Source: Myxococcus qinghaiensis (GTDB lineage: Bacteria; Myxococcota; Myxococcia; Myxococcales; Myxococcaceae). Taken from it: a stretch of DNA of 64,000 nucleotides. The notes below the pieces were generated by a model. That model was not told the origin of the DNA. It did not search any database and saw only the letters and a program-made list of their open reading frames with translations. The stretch spans positions 1 to 64,000 of the forward strand of contig NZ_JAKCFA010000027.1 in assembly GCF_024198215.1 (NCBI RefSeq), in the 5' to 3' direction. Position numbers and translations under genes: made by a program. Shown here one piece after another: positions 1 through 8,753 of this stretch (positions are counted from its first letter, which is position 1; every line of letters begins with the position of its first letter).

Positions 1-75
1 CTCGATAAGGGCCCACTGCTCGTCCGTCAGGTCGCTCGGATACGGCGTGCGCGAGGGCATTGGGAGGTCCGGCAT
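1..75 (-). mobile_element. IS5/IS4-type transposase, N-terminal fragment (runs off window edge)
   Basis: Twenty-five codons are readable from an ATG at 75 to the window edge. They end in DLTDEQWALIE, the characteristic opening of IS5-group transposases of the DUF4096 type. The rest of the gene lies outside the window, so intactness cannot be judged. A second ATG at 60 is in the same frame. The inserted element should end a short way to the right of 75, but I could not define its terminal inverted repeat. The family call is from the motif; the exact IS group is unknown. Confidence 0.75.
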
Positions 76-77
76 CT

Positions 78-200
78 TGTTTCTTCAACGCCCTGGCTGG
101 CTCGCTCCATTTCAACAGGCTCTGAGACTTGGTCTGTGGTCAGTGCCGCGCCCGTTGAGTTCAGGACTTGCAGAACCGCATCCGTCACATCGTCGCCCAT
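78..200 (-). pseudogene. Start of a small ORF apparently interrupted by the IS
   Basis: An ATG at 200 is preceded on the minus strand by a good GGAGAG ribosome-binding site. It opens a frame beginning MGDDVTDAVLQVLNSTGAAL that reads like ordinary protein. The frame enters the transposase region out of frame with it and becomes implausible, so this may be the head of a host gene whose remainder was displaced by the insertion. Base composition is lower in GC than the myxobacterial core downstream. No function can be assigned. It could also be a short passenger ORF inside the element. Confidence 0.35.
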
Positions 201-371
201 GTTGCAGCTCTCCGCTTTCGACAGCTTAGAACGGCCTTTGCAGTCTAGATTGGCTTTTCTGTCGTTGCCAAGCGAGGGACAGCAAAAATGCCGCACAGCG
301 GCTGTCGTAGTCCTATCCGACCCTCTTGCTAAGGGAAGGCAGGAGCCAAAAAACGTGCGAGCCTCACTTCA

Positions 372-1070
372 TTGAGGGAGCAAGGGTATATCTCCACTGG
401 AAATAGCTACGAGAATTCCTTTAGCTTCGCACCGCTTCAGTTCTCTTCACTTCGCTCCGGCGCTCCAGTGCTCCTTCCTAGTAAACTCTACGGCACCATC
501 ATCGCGGACCCTCCGTGGCCTGAGCAGGGCGGGGGACAAATCAAGCGTGGCGCGGATCGTCACTATCCGTTGATGACTTTGAAGGACATCGCGGCATTGG
601 GGCCAGACATCCAGGCCATCGCGGCTCCTGCTTGTCACCTTTATCTCTGGACAACGAACAACTACCTTATCAGAGCGGGAGCAGAGATCCTTCCAGCGTG
701 GGGCTTCTCGTACATCACCTGCATCACATGGGAGAAGGAGCGGATAGGCCTTGGGCAGTATTTCCGAGGCACGACGGAACACGTCCTTTTCGCCCGGAGA
801 GGGCGGCCCCCATACCGACAGCTTGCCTCTGGAAAGAGAGCACAGGGCAAGACTGGCTTCTCGACCCCCCACGAAACGGTCGTGAGGCAGCTTGAACGGG
901 ACGGCGCATGGTTTGCCCACCTGAAGGCACGGCACTCCGAAAAGCCAGCCATCATACATGAATGGGCCGAGCGGGTGAGCCCTGGCCCCTACATAGAACT
1001 CTTCGCGCGTTCGAGCCGTAAGGGGTGGGACTGCTGGGGTGACGAGGCCCCTTTGCAGGTCCCCTCCTGA
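372..1070 (+). CDS. MT-A70 family DNA adenine methyltransferase
   Basis: The 232-residue product carries the DPPW catalytic motif at residues 46-49, preceded by YGTIIA, and the LYLWTTNNYL segment typical of MT-A70 methyltransferases, which transfer a methyl group from S-adenosylmethionine to N6 of adenine. The start is TTG at 372; no ATG precedes the motif in frame, so the exact N-terminus is uncertain. There is no restriction endonuclease gene beside it. It therefore looks like an orphan, phage- or IS-associated enzyme. Its codon use is visibly less GC-biased than the genes from 1253 onward, which fits horizontal acquisition together with the adjacent transposase fragment. Confidence 0.85.
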   Translation: MREQGYISTGNSYENSFSFAPLQFSSLRSGAPVLLPSKLYGTIIADPPWPEQGGGQIKRGADRHYPLMTLKDIAALGPDIQAIAAPACHLYLWTTNNYLIRAGAEILPAWGFSYITCITWEKERIGLGQYFRGTTEHVLFARRGRPPYRQLASGKRAQGKTGFSTPHETVVRQLERDGAWFAHLKARHSEKPAIIHEWAERVSPGPYIELFARSSRKGWDCWGDEAPLQVPS

Positions 1071-1252
1071 CCCAGACGCCTTTGAACGCTCCTCGCCCCA
1101 TCGCACATTCCACGCATCAACTACTCGCTCTGTCTTGACTGGCTATCAAGCTGAGCCAAGTCGCCTCGAAGCAACCCCTGTCTGCGAGAGCGTCGTACAA
1201 GCCTGGGGGCGAATTTTGGTGCGGTCCTGCAAGAATTATTTCGGGGCGCTAC

Positions 1253-1711
1253 CTATCCGCGCTTCGGGAGCAGTCGGGACAGCTCGCGATCCAACGCGGC
1301 GGCGAAGCGCTGGCGGTCCTGGGCATTGAAGCCGCTCGGGCCGCCCGTGACGACGCCGCTCTCCCGCAGCTCCTGCATGAAGTTTCGCACGGAGAGCCGC
1401 TCGGCGATGTTCTCCTCGGAGAACAGCTCGCCGCGCGGGTCCAACGTCACCACGCCCCGAGGCACCAGCAGCGCCGCGAGCGGGATGTCCTGCGTGACGG
1501 CCAGGTCGCCCTTCTGCGCCGAGGTGGCGATGTGCTGGTCCGCCACGTCGAGCCCGGCCCCCACCTGCACGGTGGAGACGAACTCCGCGCGCGGCAGGTT
1601 CATCGACCGGTTGGCGACGAACACGAGGGGCACCTTGAGGCGCTGCGAGGCGCGCAGGAGGATTTCCCGGACGGGGCCCGGACAGGCATCGGCATCGACC
1701 CAGATTCTCAT
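1253..1711 (-). CDS. YaiI/YqxD family (UPF0178, DUF188) protein
   Basis: The 152-residue protein starts MRIWVDADACPGPVREI, the signature of the DUF188/YaiI family, and contains the conserved DLAVTQDIPLAALL block in the middle. The family has a PIN-like fold with conserved acidic residues (here D6 and D8), but no biochemical role is firmly established to my knowledge. Its length matches family members. It lies alone, tail to tail with the accessory methyltransferase region and divergent from the M14 peptidase, so context adds little. This is the first gene with full myxobacterial codon bias in the window. Confidence 0.9.
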   Translation of the reverse strand: MRIWVDADACPGPVREILLRASQRLKVPLVFVANRSMNLPRAEFVSTVQVGAGLDVADQHIATSAQKGDLAVTQDIPLAALLVPRGVVTLDPRGELFSEENIAERLSVRNFMQELRESGVVTGGPSGFNAQDRQRFAAALDRELSRLLPKRG

Positions 1712-1880
1712 TCAGGCGGCATCCTCGCGTGAATCTCCCGGACGGTGCGCTGGAATCGTCGACACGGCACGTCACTGCTGCGACGAGCGCTCACTGGCGG
1801 ACGGGGTGAGCACCGTCGCGGTGTGTCGTCGTGGACGAAGTGCTTGACGACGCGGGAGTGCGGCGCTCGGATGCGCGCCC

Positions 1881-3539
1881 ATGTCCCAGCTGCTCACCCG
1901 CGCTGAATCGTCGAATTACGCCGAAACCTCGCGTCATTCACACGTGCTCGCCTTCATCGACGAGCTCTGCCGCCGCACGAAGCTCGCCCGACGGGTGGAC
2001 TTCGGCACGAGCGGCGAGGGCCAGCCCCTGGTGGCGCTCATCGTGAGTGACCGCAACTGCTTCACGCCGGAGCTGGCGCGCAAGCAGAAGAAGGTCGTCG
2101 TGCTGGTGGAGGCCAACATCCACTCCGGCGAGGTGGAGGGCAAGGAGGCCGTGCTCGCGCTCGCGCGGGATTTGACGCTGACGAAGCTGGGCGCGAAGTT
2201 GCTGGACAGGCTGTGCCTGGTCCTGGTCCCCAACTTCAACCCGGACGGCAATGACCGCATCAGCCCCAACAACCGCAAGCTCAACCTCAAGAGCCTGGAG
2301 GGGCAGGTCAACCCCGAGGGCGGCGTGGGCACGCGCTACACGGGCGAGGGGTGGAACCTCAACCGCGACAGCACCAAGCAGGAGGCGCCGGAGACGCGCG
2401 CCATGGCCAAGCTGCACCAGACGTGGTGGCCGGAGCTGTTCATCGACTGCCACACCACGGACGGCAGCATCCACGCCTTCGATTTGACGTACGACACGTC
2501 GCACTCGAACGAGCCGCTGTTCCAGGAGCTGCGCGACTACAACCGGGCCATGCTGGAGCGCGTCTCCGAGGCGGTGAGCAAGCGCCACGGGTTCGAGAGC
2601 TTCTGGTACGGCAACTACCGCGAGGAGGACGTCCCCGCCTCGGGCTGGCACACGTACCCGGCGCTGCCCCGCTTCGGCAGCCACTACCGGGGGCTGCTCG
2701 GTCGGCTCGACGTGCTGCTGGAGACGTACAGCTACATCGACTTCCCGCGCCGCTGCGCGGTGACGCGGGCGTGGCTGCTGGAGCTGTTCCGCGAGGCGGC
2801 CCGGAGCGCGAAGGCGTTCCGCTCCGTCACGGAGAGCCAGCAGCAGGCCATCATCGCGCGGGGGACGACGCCGGACCTCCAGACGCAGGTGGGAATCAAC
2901 TACGGCGTCGCCACGCGGGATGCGCAGGGCGCGCTGACGTTCGACTACCCGGCGTATGCGAAGGACGGGGACCTGGCGCGCATCCAGGCGTTCGACGAGA
3001 AGAGCATCGCGGAGCACCGGTTCCCCGGGAAGAAGCGCCGCGTCTACCGCGTGCCGCACCAGCGGACGTTCATCCCGACGCAGGCGGTGAGCACGCCGGA
3101 GGCGTACCTCGTGCCCGCGGAGCTGGCGCCCCGACTGGAGGGGCACGGCATCCGGTTCGAGGTGCTCCCGAAGCCGCGCCACTTCCTGGTGGACAGCTAT
3201 CGCATCGCCCGGCGCGAGGAGACCTTCAGCCCCGACGTGGCGGCGAACGTGCCCGCGCTCGGTGAGGCGGAGGTGCCGCTGAGCCAGAAGCCCAAGCCGG
3301 TGCGCTTCGAGACGGTGCTGACGGTGTCGCCCGAGCGGACGACGCGCGAGTTCGCGGAAGGGACGCTCTACGTGCCCACGGCGCAGCGCGCGGGCACGCT
3401 GGCCGTGTACCTGCTGGAGCCGCACTCGGACGATGGCTTCTGCCGGTGGCAGTTCCTGGACAAGCTGCTGGAGGTGGGCGGTATCTACCCCGTGCACCGG
3501 GTGGTGCGTCCCGCTCCGGCTCCCAAGAAGGCGGAGTGA
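1881..3539 (+). CDS. M14 family zinc carboxypeptidase
   Basis: A 552-residue metallopeptidase of the M14 type. The zinc ligands are readable as HSGE (H81, E84) and the later His in FIDCHTTDG (H191). A catalytic-Glu candidate is E281 in LLETYSY. This order and spacing match M14 carboxypeptidases. No signal peptide is evident at the N-terminus (MSQLLTRAESSNYAETS), so the enzyme may be cytoplasmic or exported by another route. The segment after ~residue 320 is a family-specific extension without a recognised domain. The ATG at 1881 has only a weak ribosome-binding site, so the start is moderately certain. Substrate specificity cannot be read from the sequence. Confidence 0.88.
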   Translation: MSQLLTRAESSNYAETSRHSHVLAFIDELCRRTKLARRVDFGTSGEGQPLVALIVSDRNCFTPELARKQKKVVVLVEANIHSGEVEGKEAVLALARDLTLTKLGAKLLDRLCLVLVPNFNPDGNDRISPNNRKLNLKSLEGQVNPEGGVGTRYTGEGWNLNRDSTKQEAPETRAMAKLHQTWWPELFIDCHTTDGSIHAFDLTYDTSHSNEPLFQELRDYNRAMLERVSEAVSKRHGFESFWYGNYREEDVPASGWHTYPALPRFGSHYRGLLGRLDVLLETYSYIDFPRRCAVTRAWLLELFREAARSAKAFRSVTESQQQAIIARGTTPDLQTQVGINYGVATRDAQGALTFDYPAYAKDGDLARIQAFDEKSIAEHRFPGKKRRVYRVPHQRTFIPTQAVSTPEAYLVPAELAPRLEGHGIRFEVLPKPRHFLVDSYRIARREETFSPDVAANVPALGEAEVPLSQKPKPVRFETVLTVSPERTTREFAEGTLYVPTAQRAGTLAVYLLEPHSDDGFCRWQFLDKLLEVGGIYPVHRVVRPAPAPKKAE

Positions 3540-3564
3540 AGCGGGAATCACCGGAGCCCTGACC

Positions 3565-4014
3565 TCAGTTGGGGCTCCAGCACGGGCGGCTGGTCTCCGC
3601 GACGTTGGACACGGCGCCGGTCGCATCCGTCACCCGGAAGCGGACCCACTTCCTCCAGTGGGTCCCCGTGGTGGAGAGCTTGAAGAAGCACCAGTCGTCG
3701 TGCGTCGTCGACCCGGTGCTCCAGAAGGTGCTCTGGTTGCCCTGGCCGAAGTCATCGACAACCTGCCACTGATAGACGAACGGGGGCGCGCCGCCGGATA
3801 CGGTTCCGGTGCACCACAGCTCTCCAGTCGTGGTGGAGTTGCCGCTGCAAGCCACGGAGACCGATGCGGCGAGAGCTGACTCCACCGTGGCGGTGTCCTC
3901 CTCCGCGAGCCCTCCCTGGTCGGAAGGGGTTCCACCACACGCCCCGAGCAGGGCGAGCGTGGAAATACCAAACACCGCGGACTGCAGCTTCTTCGAGAGC
4001 ACGTGGCTGGACAT
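3565..4014 (-). CDS. Small secreted lipoprotein, unknown function
   Basis: The likely start at 4014 gives 149 residues beginning MSSHVLSKKLQSAVFG. A lipoprotein signal with lipobox ALLGAC follows at about residues 20-25. The mature part contains paired cysteines and a PFVYQWQVVDDFG stretch that resembles Ig- or PKD-like beta-sandwich domains of exported proteins. An upstream in-frame extension to 4278 exists but overlaps the oppositely oriented gene at 4178 and lacks a signal peptide, so I rejected it. The gene converges with the M14 peptidase. Function is unknown. Confidence 0.75.
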   Translation of the reverse strand: MSSHVLSKKLQSAVFGISTLALLGACGGTPSDQGGLAEEDTATVESALAASVSVACSGNSTTTGELWCTGTVSGGAPPFVYQWQVVDDFGQGNQSTFWSTGSTTHDDWCFFKLSTTGTHWRKWVRFRVTDATGAVSNVAETSRPCWSPN

Positions 4015-4058
4015 GTCCTGAGCGCCTCCGGATAACGGAATCCACTGAGTTGCAATTG

Positions 4059-4089
4059 CCCAGGCTAGGCTCCGGAACTCAAGCCTGGG
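4059..4089. promoter_or_regulatory. Inverted repeat in divergent promoter region
   Basis: Perfect 8-bp arms CCCAGGCT (4059-4066) and AGCCTGGG (4082-4089) lie between the divergent lipoprotein genes starting at 4014 and 4178. They could be an operator or a hairpin in a 5' untranslated region. No family can be named. Confidence 0.3.
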
Positions 4090-4177
4090 GCCCTTGGAGC
4101 GTTGCGTCAGAGTCCGTGAGGAATTGAATCCGGGGTCAGTGCCGAGCCACAGTCCAGGGTTCGAAGGGGAGGTGCCT

Positions 4178-5572
4178 GTGAGGAAGTCGGCCGGACTGAG
4201 TCTGTTGTTGATGTGGGGCGTGGGCTGCGCGCATTCGTCGGGGAAGCCGAAGGACGTGGTCTCCACCGTGGGCGCCATGGCCTCCCAGGAGCTGTCCCTG
4301 CGCGCGGAGAAGGCCTACGACGCCGAGGACTTCGCCACCTGCGCCGACCTGCGCCGCCAGTCCGCGGAGGCCGTGACGGATGTCGACCTGCGCGCGGACG
4401 CGTACTACTCCGCCGCGAGATGCGCGGCCCTCGCCGGTCGCCCCGATGATGCGCTTGCCTTCCTGAAGCGCTCGGCGGACAGCGGCTTCCTCTTGGTGGA
4501 TCGGCTCCAGTTCGACCCGGAGCTGGCCTCGCTCCGCTCGCTGCCGGGGTGGGAGGAGGTGGTGGCGGGCGTCCAGACCAACCTGGACAAGGCGGGCACT
4601 CCGCCCATGCCCATCCCCGTGCTCGCGACCATCGACGTGTCACGCTCTCGTCGCGCCGATGCGGCCTCGGTCATCCAGATGCTCGGCCTGGAGGTGGGAA
4701 AGCCCGTCATCGGCAGTCGCCACCTGCTGAAGAAGCGCGAGGAGGCGCTGCGTCAGCGCTTCAACCTGGCCTATGCCCACGTGGGCATCATCGCGTTCTT
4801 CGCGGAGGAGTCGAAGGGACAGGCCTTCGCCAGCGTGGACCTGGTGGATGCCGAGGACTCGCACCGCTTGAGCTTCCTGCCCGCGCCCACGGGACACGTG
4901 GAGGACCCGGAAGGGCTCGTCGCTCAATGGTTGGAGTACGAGGACAAGGTGGTGCGCCTGCTGCGCAGCGGAGCGATGAACCCCGAGGAACCACCGTCCT
5001 GCCGAGTCGCTCACTGCTTCTTCGGCTTCGCCCACCCCGAGCTCGCGCCCTATGAGCCGCGCTTCGTCGCGAAGGCGCCCGCCGCTCGGGAGGCGTTGCT
5101 GCGCATGCTGCGAGAGGATGCCGATGCGAACCGCCGCTCGGCGGTCCCCTATGTGTTGGGTTATGCCGGTACTCCGGAGCAGGTCATCGGGTGGCTCGTG
5201 CCCTTCTTCAAGGACCCGGACTCCGGTGTGCGCAACAACGTCGTCCGCTCGGTGCTGGCCTTCCAGGATGGACTGGACCGGCCTGTCGTCGACCTGCCCG
5301 TGGTCTTCGATGCGATGGCGATGCCGGACGTGACGGACCGGAACAAGGGCACCTACCTGCTGGAGATGGTGCTCGTGAAGCTCACCCCCGATGAGCTGAA
5401 GGCTCGCCGCGCGGAGGTGCTCCGGAAGGTCGGCCCCTTGCTCGTGGACATGGCGGCCTACCAGCAGCCCATCAACCGCGAGCCCGCGGTGAAGGTGCTC
5501 CGGCTGCTCTCCGGCGAGGACTACGAACGCCCCGAGCAGTGGAAGCAGTGGCTGTCACGCCAGGGGGAATGA
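4178..5572 (+). CDS. Lipoprotein with TPR-like N-terminus and HEAT-like C-terminus
   Basis: I choose the GTG at 4178. It follows a purine-rich AAGGGGAGG site and begins VRKSAGLSLLLMWGVGCAHSSG, a short lipoprotein signal with the lipid-anchored Cys in GVGC. The 464-residue product has a helical region with TPR-like pattern (AYDAEDFATCADLRRQSAEA, then YYSAARCAALAGRPDDALAFL). Its C-terminal half resembles HEAT repeats (ALLRMLREDADANRRSAVPYVLGYAG and similar). Such proteins usually act as scaffolds. An ATG-initiated version from 4094 would bury the signal peptide, so it is less likely. No enzymatic motif is visible. Confidence 0.78.
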   Translation: MRKSAGLSLLLMWGVGCAHSSGKPKDVVSTVGAMASQELSLRAEKAYDAEDFATCADLRRQSAEAVTDVDLRADAYYSAARCAALAGRPDDALAFLKRSADSGFLLVDRLQFDPELASLRSLPGWEEVVAGVQTNLDKAGTPPMPIPVLATIDVSRSRRADAASVIQMLGLEVGKPVIGSRHLLKKREEALRQRFNLAYAHVGIIAFFAEESKGQAFASVDLVDAEDSHRLSFLPAPTGHVEDPEGLVAQWLEYEDKVVRLLRSGAMNPEEPPSCRVAHCFFGFAHPELAPYEPRFVAKAPAAREALLRMLREDADANRRSAVPYVLGYAGTPEQVIGWLVPFFKDPDSGVRNNVVRSVLAFQDGLDRPVVDLPVVFDAMAMPDVTDRNKGTYLLEMVLVKLTPDELKARRAEVLRKVGPLLVDMAAYQQPINREPAVKVLRLLSGEDYERPEQWKQWLSRQGE

Positions 5573-5668
5573 GCGCCTGCCGGGGGACGCTCCATTCATC
5601 CCCGCACGCGAGCGGTTCGTCCCTGGCGCCATGGAAGCCATCCCCGGGGCCCGCTACCCTTGCCCACC

Positions 5669-6799
5669 ATGCGTGACGAGGAGACGGAGAGACTCCGGGC
5701 CGGAGAAGTGGCCCCCCTGCCGTCCTGGGCCGTGTGGCTGGGCGCCCTGGGCTGGTGGCTCGCGGATGCGCTCATCTCCGTGAGCCAGGTCCAGCTCCTC
5801 CAGCGCATCGGCGAGGCGAAGGTCGTCGAGGCCGAGCTGTGGCGCATGTCCCTGGCCAGCTCCCTCTTGTGGGTGCCCTTCACCGTGATGTGTCTGCGAC
5901 TGTCCGAGCGCGTCCCCCTCACGCGCCGGCGCCTGCTCCCCGCCCTGGGCTTCCACCTGGGCGCGTTGCTCCTCGTCGTGCTGGGGAGGGCGACCTTCGT
6001 CGTGCTCACCCAGGACCTCATCGGCTGGTACGAGCGCGAGCCGCACGTGCCCTACGTGCTGGCCCAGAGCGTCGTCAACAACCTGCTGCCCTTCGTGCTG
6101 CTGACGGCGGGCGCCCATGCCCTGGGCCTCGCTCGCAGGGCCCACGTGCGCCAGCGCCGCGCGGACCAGCTCCAGGCGCAGCTCGCGGAGGCACGACTCC
6201 AGGCGCTCGCGTCGCAGCTCCGGCCGCACTTCCTGTTCAACGCGCTCAACGCCGTGGCCTCGCTGGTGCACGTGGACCCGGACGCCGCGGAGCGCATGCT
6301 GGCGCGATTGGGAGACCTCCTGCGCCACAGCCTGGAGTCCCACGGGCGACAGGAGGTGACGCTGCGCGAGGAGCAGGCGGCGCTCGCGCCCTACCTGGAC
6401 ATCGAGCAGATCCGCTTCGGCCCCCGACTGGAGGTGGCCTGGAGGCTGGCGCCCGAGGTCCTGGAGGCGCGCGTGCCCTATCTGGCGCTGCAACCCCTGG
6501 TGGAGAACGCCATCCGCCACGGCCTGGCCCCGCGCGCGGAGCCGGGGCGGATTGAAATCTCCGCCGAGCGGGAAGGGGAGGTGCTGCGGCTGCTCGTGCG
6601 GGACGACGGCATGGGGCCGCCCGTGGGAGGCCCGGCGCGAGGTGGCGGCGTGGGCCTGTCCAACCTGCGAGCGCGACTGGCGACGCTCTACGGAGGCCGC
6701 GCCGGGCTGGAGCTTCGGCCGGGGACGCCTCGGGGCACGGTGGTGGAGCTTCGCGTGCCGCTTGACGCGGAGCCGGAGGGGACGAGGGTGGCGGCATGA
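5669..6799 (+). CDS. LytS/YehU-type sensor histidine kinase (His_kinase family PF06580)
   Basis: The product of about 376 residues has several hydrophobic N-terminal segments (roughly residues 20-155), consistent with four to five membrane helices. The phospho-acceptor motif RPHFLFNALN with H187 follows, then the ATP-binding N-box LQPLVENAIRHGL and a G-box GVGLSNLRARL. This is the LytS/YehU layout, distinct from HisKA kinases. Its stop codon overlaps the next start by 4 nt (ATGA), so kinase and regulator are translationally coupled and surely form a pair. I prefer the ATG at 5669 over the TTG at 5660. The signal sensed is unknown. Confidence 0.9.
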   Translation: MRDEETERLRAGEVAPLPSWAVWLGALGWWLADALISVSQVQLLQRIGEAKVVEAELWRMSLASSLLWVPFTVMCLRLSERVPLTRRRLLPALGFHLGALLLVVLGRATFVVLTQDLIGWYEREPHVPYVLAQSVVNNLLPFVLLTAGAHALGLARRAHVRQRRADQLQAQLAEARLQALASQLRPHFLFNALNAVASLVHVDPDAAERMLARLGDLLRHSLESHGRQEVTLREEQAALAPYLDIEQIRFGPRLEVAWRLAPEVLEARVPYLALQPLVENAIRHGLAPRAEPGRIEISAEREGEVLRLLVRDDGMGPPVGGPARGGGVGLSNLRARLATLYGGRAGLELRPGTPRGTVVELRVPLDAEPEGTRVAA

Positions 6800-7614
6800 G
6801 CACCGAAGCCGTGGAGTCGGGGCTCCTGCGCGTGGCGCTCGCGGATGACGAGCCCCTGGCCCGCTCCCGCCTGCGCGCCCTGCTGGCGGCGGAGCCGAAC
6901 GTGGAGCTCGTGGCCGAGGCGACGAGCGGCGCGGAGGCGGTGCGCGCGGTGCTCCACGCGTCACCGGACGTGCTGTTGCTGGACGTCGAGATGCCCGCGG
7001 GCGACGGCTTCGAGGTCCTCCGCGCGCTGCCTCCGGAGTCCGTCCCGGTGGTCGTCTTCGTCACCGCGTGGCAGCACCACGCCGTGCGCGCCTTCGAGGC
7101 CCAGGCGCTGGACTTCCTGCTCAAGCCCTATGACAAGGAGCGCTTCCGGGCCGCGCTCGTCCGGGCCCGCGAGCAGGTGCGGCTGATGCGGCGCAGCGAG
7201 GCCGTGGCCCGTCAGGAGGCCCTCTTGTCCGGGTTGGCGCTGGCGGAGGCTCCGTTGCGCCGCCTGCCCGTCAAGGTCGACGGGCGCATCCGCTTCGTGG
7301 ACTGCTCCGCCATCACCCACGTGGAGTCGGAGGCCAACTACGTGCGCGTCCACGTGGGCGGCGAGCAGCACGTGCTGCGCGAGACACTGACGCATCTGGA
7401 GGAGCGGTTGGATCCGCGTCGGTTCCTGCGTGTGCACCGCTCCGTGCTCATCAACCTGGACCAGGTGCGGGAGATGGAGCCGCTCTCCCAGGGCGAATAC
7501 CTGCTCGTCCTCGGCCCCGGGGGCACCGCCGTGCGCACCGGGCGCAGCCATCGCGCTCGCGTGGAGTCCGCGCTTGGGCTGGGTTCCGGGTCCGGTTCGG
7601 AAGGCACGCGCTGA
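6796..7614 (+). CDS. LytTR-family response regulator (LytR/AlgR type)
   Basis: A 272-residue regulator. Receiver domain at residues ~10-125, with the acidic pair in VALADDEPLARSR, the phospho-acceptor Asp in VLLLDVEMPAG, and the conserved Lys in DFLLKPYDKERF. A LytTR DNA-binding domain follows at ~150-260, recognisable from VDCSAITHVESEANYVRVHV and RFLRVHRSVLINLDQV. It overlaps the upstream kinase by 4 nt and is its cognate output protein. LytTR regulators bind direct repeats upstream of target genes; no such repeat was identified here. Confidence 0.93.
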   Translation: MSTEAVESGLLRVALADDEPLARSRLRALLAAEPNVELVAEATSGAEAVRAVLHASPDVLLLDVEMPAGDGFEVLRALPPESVPVVVFVTAWQHHAVRAFEAQALDFLLKPYDKERFRAALVRAREQVRLMRRSEAVARQEALLSGLALAEAPLRRLPVKVDGRIRFVDCSAITHVESEANYVRVHVGGEQHVLRETLTHLEERLDPRRFLRVHRSVLINLDQVREMEPLSQGEYLLVLGPGGTAVRTGRSHRARVESALGLGSGSGSEGTR

Positions 7615-7760
7615 GGCGCGTCCCCGGTCCGCTCCCATCCATCCCTCGCGCCTCTCGCTTCATCCCCGCTTCTCGGACAGCGCCGCGCGACACGCGTACC
7701 TCTTCGGCCATGGCGGGAAGGACTTCCACTCCTCCCGCCACATCCCGAGAGGAATCCGTC

Positions 7761-8690
7761 ATGTCATCGTCCTTCCGTCGTCTCCCGCTGGTGCTCGCGG
7801 CGCTGTCGCTGGGTGTCGCCACGTCCGCCGTGGCCTCCGCGCCTCGCACGCCCGAGGTGTTCGCTCCTGGCTTTGTCTCCCTGCCCGAGCAGGAGGAGTG
7901 GCGCATCGCCTTCACGCCGGATGGCCGCACCGCCTTCTGGGGCGTGAGCCCGGGGTTCTTCCCCGAGACGCGCCAGGCCACCATCGTCTACTCCGAGCTG
8001 CGCAACGGCCGCTGGACGCAGCCTCGTCCGGCGCCGTTCTCCGGCGTGTACTCGGACATCGACCCGTTCGTCTCGCCGGATGGGCGCCGCCTGTTCTTCT
8101 CCTCCATCCGTCCCGTCAACGGCGCGCCTCGCGAGGACGTGGAGATGTGGGTCGTCGAGCGCCGCAGGGACGGCGGCTGGAGCGAGCCTCGGCACCTGGG
8201 CGCCGCGGTGCACAGCCTCGCCGACGAGCTGTACCCCAGCGTGGACGAGGACGGCACGCTGTACTTCGGCTCGGACCGTGAGGGCGGCTTCGGCGGCTGG
8301 GACATCTGGCGCTCGCGGCTCCGCTCGGATGGGACGTATGGGCCCGCGGAGAACCTGGGGCCCGCCATCAACACAGAGCTGTGGGAGTTCAACCCGAGCA
8401 TCCTCCCCGACGGCGACACGCTGCTGTTCGCCTCCATCGGCCGTCCGGACGGCTACGGCTACGGCGACCTCTACGTGGCCTCGCGCACGTGGCGCGGCTG
8501 GCAGCCGGCCCGCAACCTGGGGCCGACGGTGAACACGGACCTGGACGAGTACCACCCGACGCTCTCGCCGGACCACCGCACGCTCTACTTCGTGCGGCAC
8601 CAGTACGAGCCGTTCCTCCCGAGTGAGCTGTTCCACGTCAACGTCGGCCGGCTGCTCTCCGACGCCGGCTCCTGCGACGTGCGGAACTGA
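7761..8690 (+). CDS. Exported PD40/TolB-like beta-propeller protein
   Basis: The start at 7761 follows a GAGAGGAA site and gives 309 residues opening with a clear signal peptide (LVLAALSLGVATSAVASA). Successive PD40 (WD40-like TolB) repeats follow, visible as FTPDGRTAFWG, VSPDGRRLFFSS, VDEDGTLYFGSDREGG, ILPDGDTLLFAS and LSPDHRTLYFV, each followed by a short linker. Such periplasmic propellers bind proteins or peptides. The ORF could extend to 7710, but that would bury the signal peptide. It follows the LytS/LytTR pair by 146 nt and could be part of its regulon, which is inference. Confidence 0.85.
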   Translation: MSSSFRRLPLVLAALSLGVATSAVASAPRTPEVFAPGFVSLPEQEEWRIAFTPDGRTAFWGVSPGFFPETRQATIVYSELRNGRWTQPRPAPFSGVYSDIDPFVSPDGRRLFFSSIRPVNGAPREDVEMWVVERRRDGGWSEPRHLGAAVHSLADELYPSVDEDGTLYFGSDREGGFGGWDIWRSRLRSDGTYGPAENLGPAINTELWEFNPSILPDGDTLLFASIGRPDGYGYGDLYVASRTWRGWQPARNLGPTVNTDLDEYHPTLSPDHRTLYFVRHQYEPFLPSELFHVNVGRLLSDAGSCDVRN

Positions 8691-8707
8691 GGACCCACCG
8701 CGTGCCC

Positions 8708-8736
8708 CCGCCCGGTGCCATGGCGCTTCCGGGCGG
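8708..8736. terminator. Hairpin between convergent genes
   Basis: Perfect 8-bp stem CCGCCCGG (8708-8715) / CCGGGCGG (8729-8736) in the 63-nt gap between two converging stop codons. There is no U-tract, so it may act as a bidirectional transcript end or stability hairpin. Confidence 0.4.
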
Positions 8737-8753
8737 AGGCGCGAGGTATTCGC

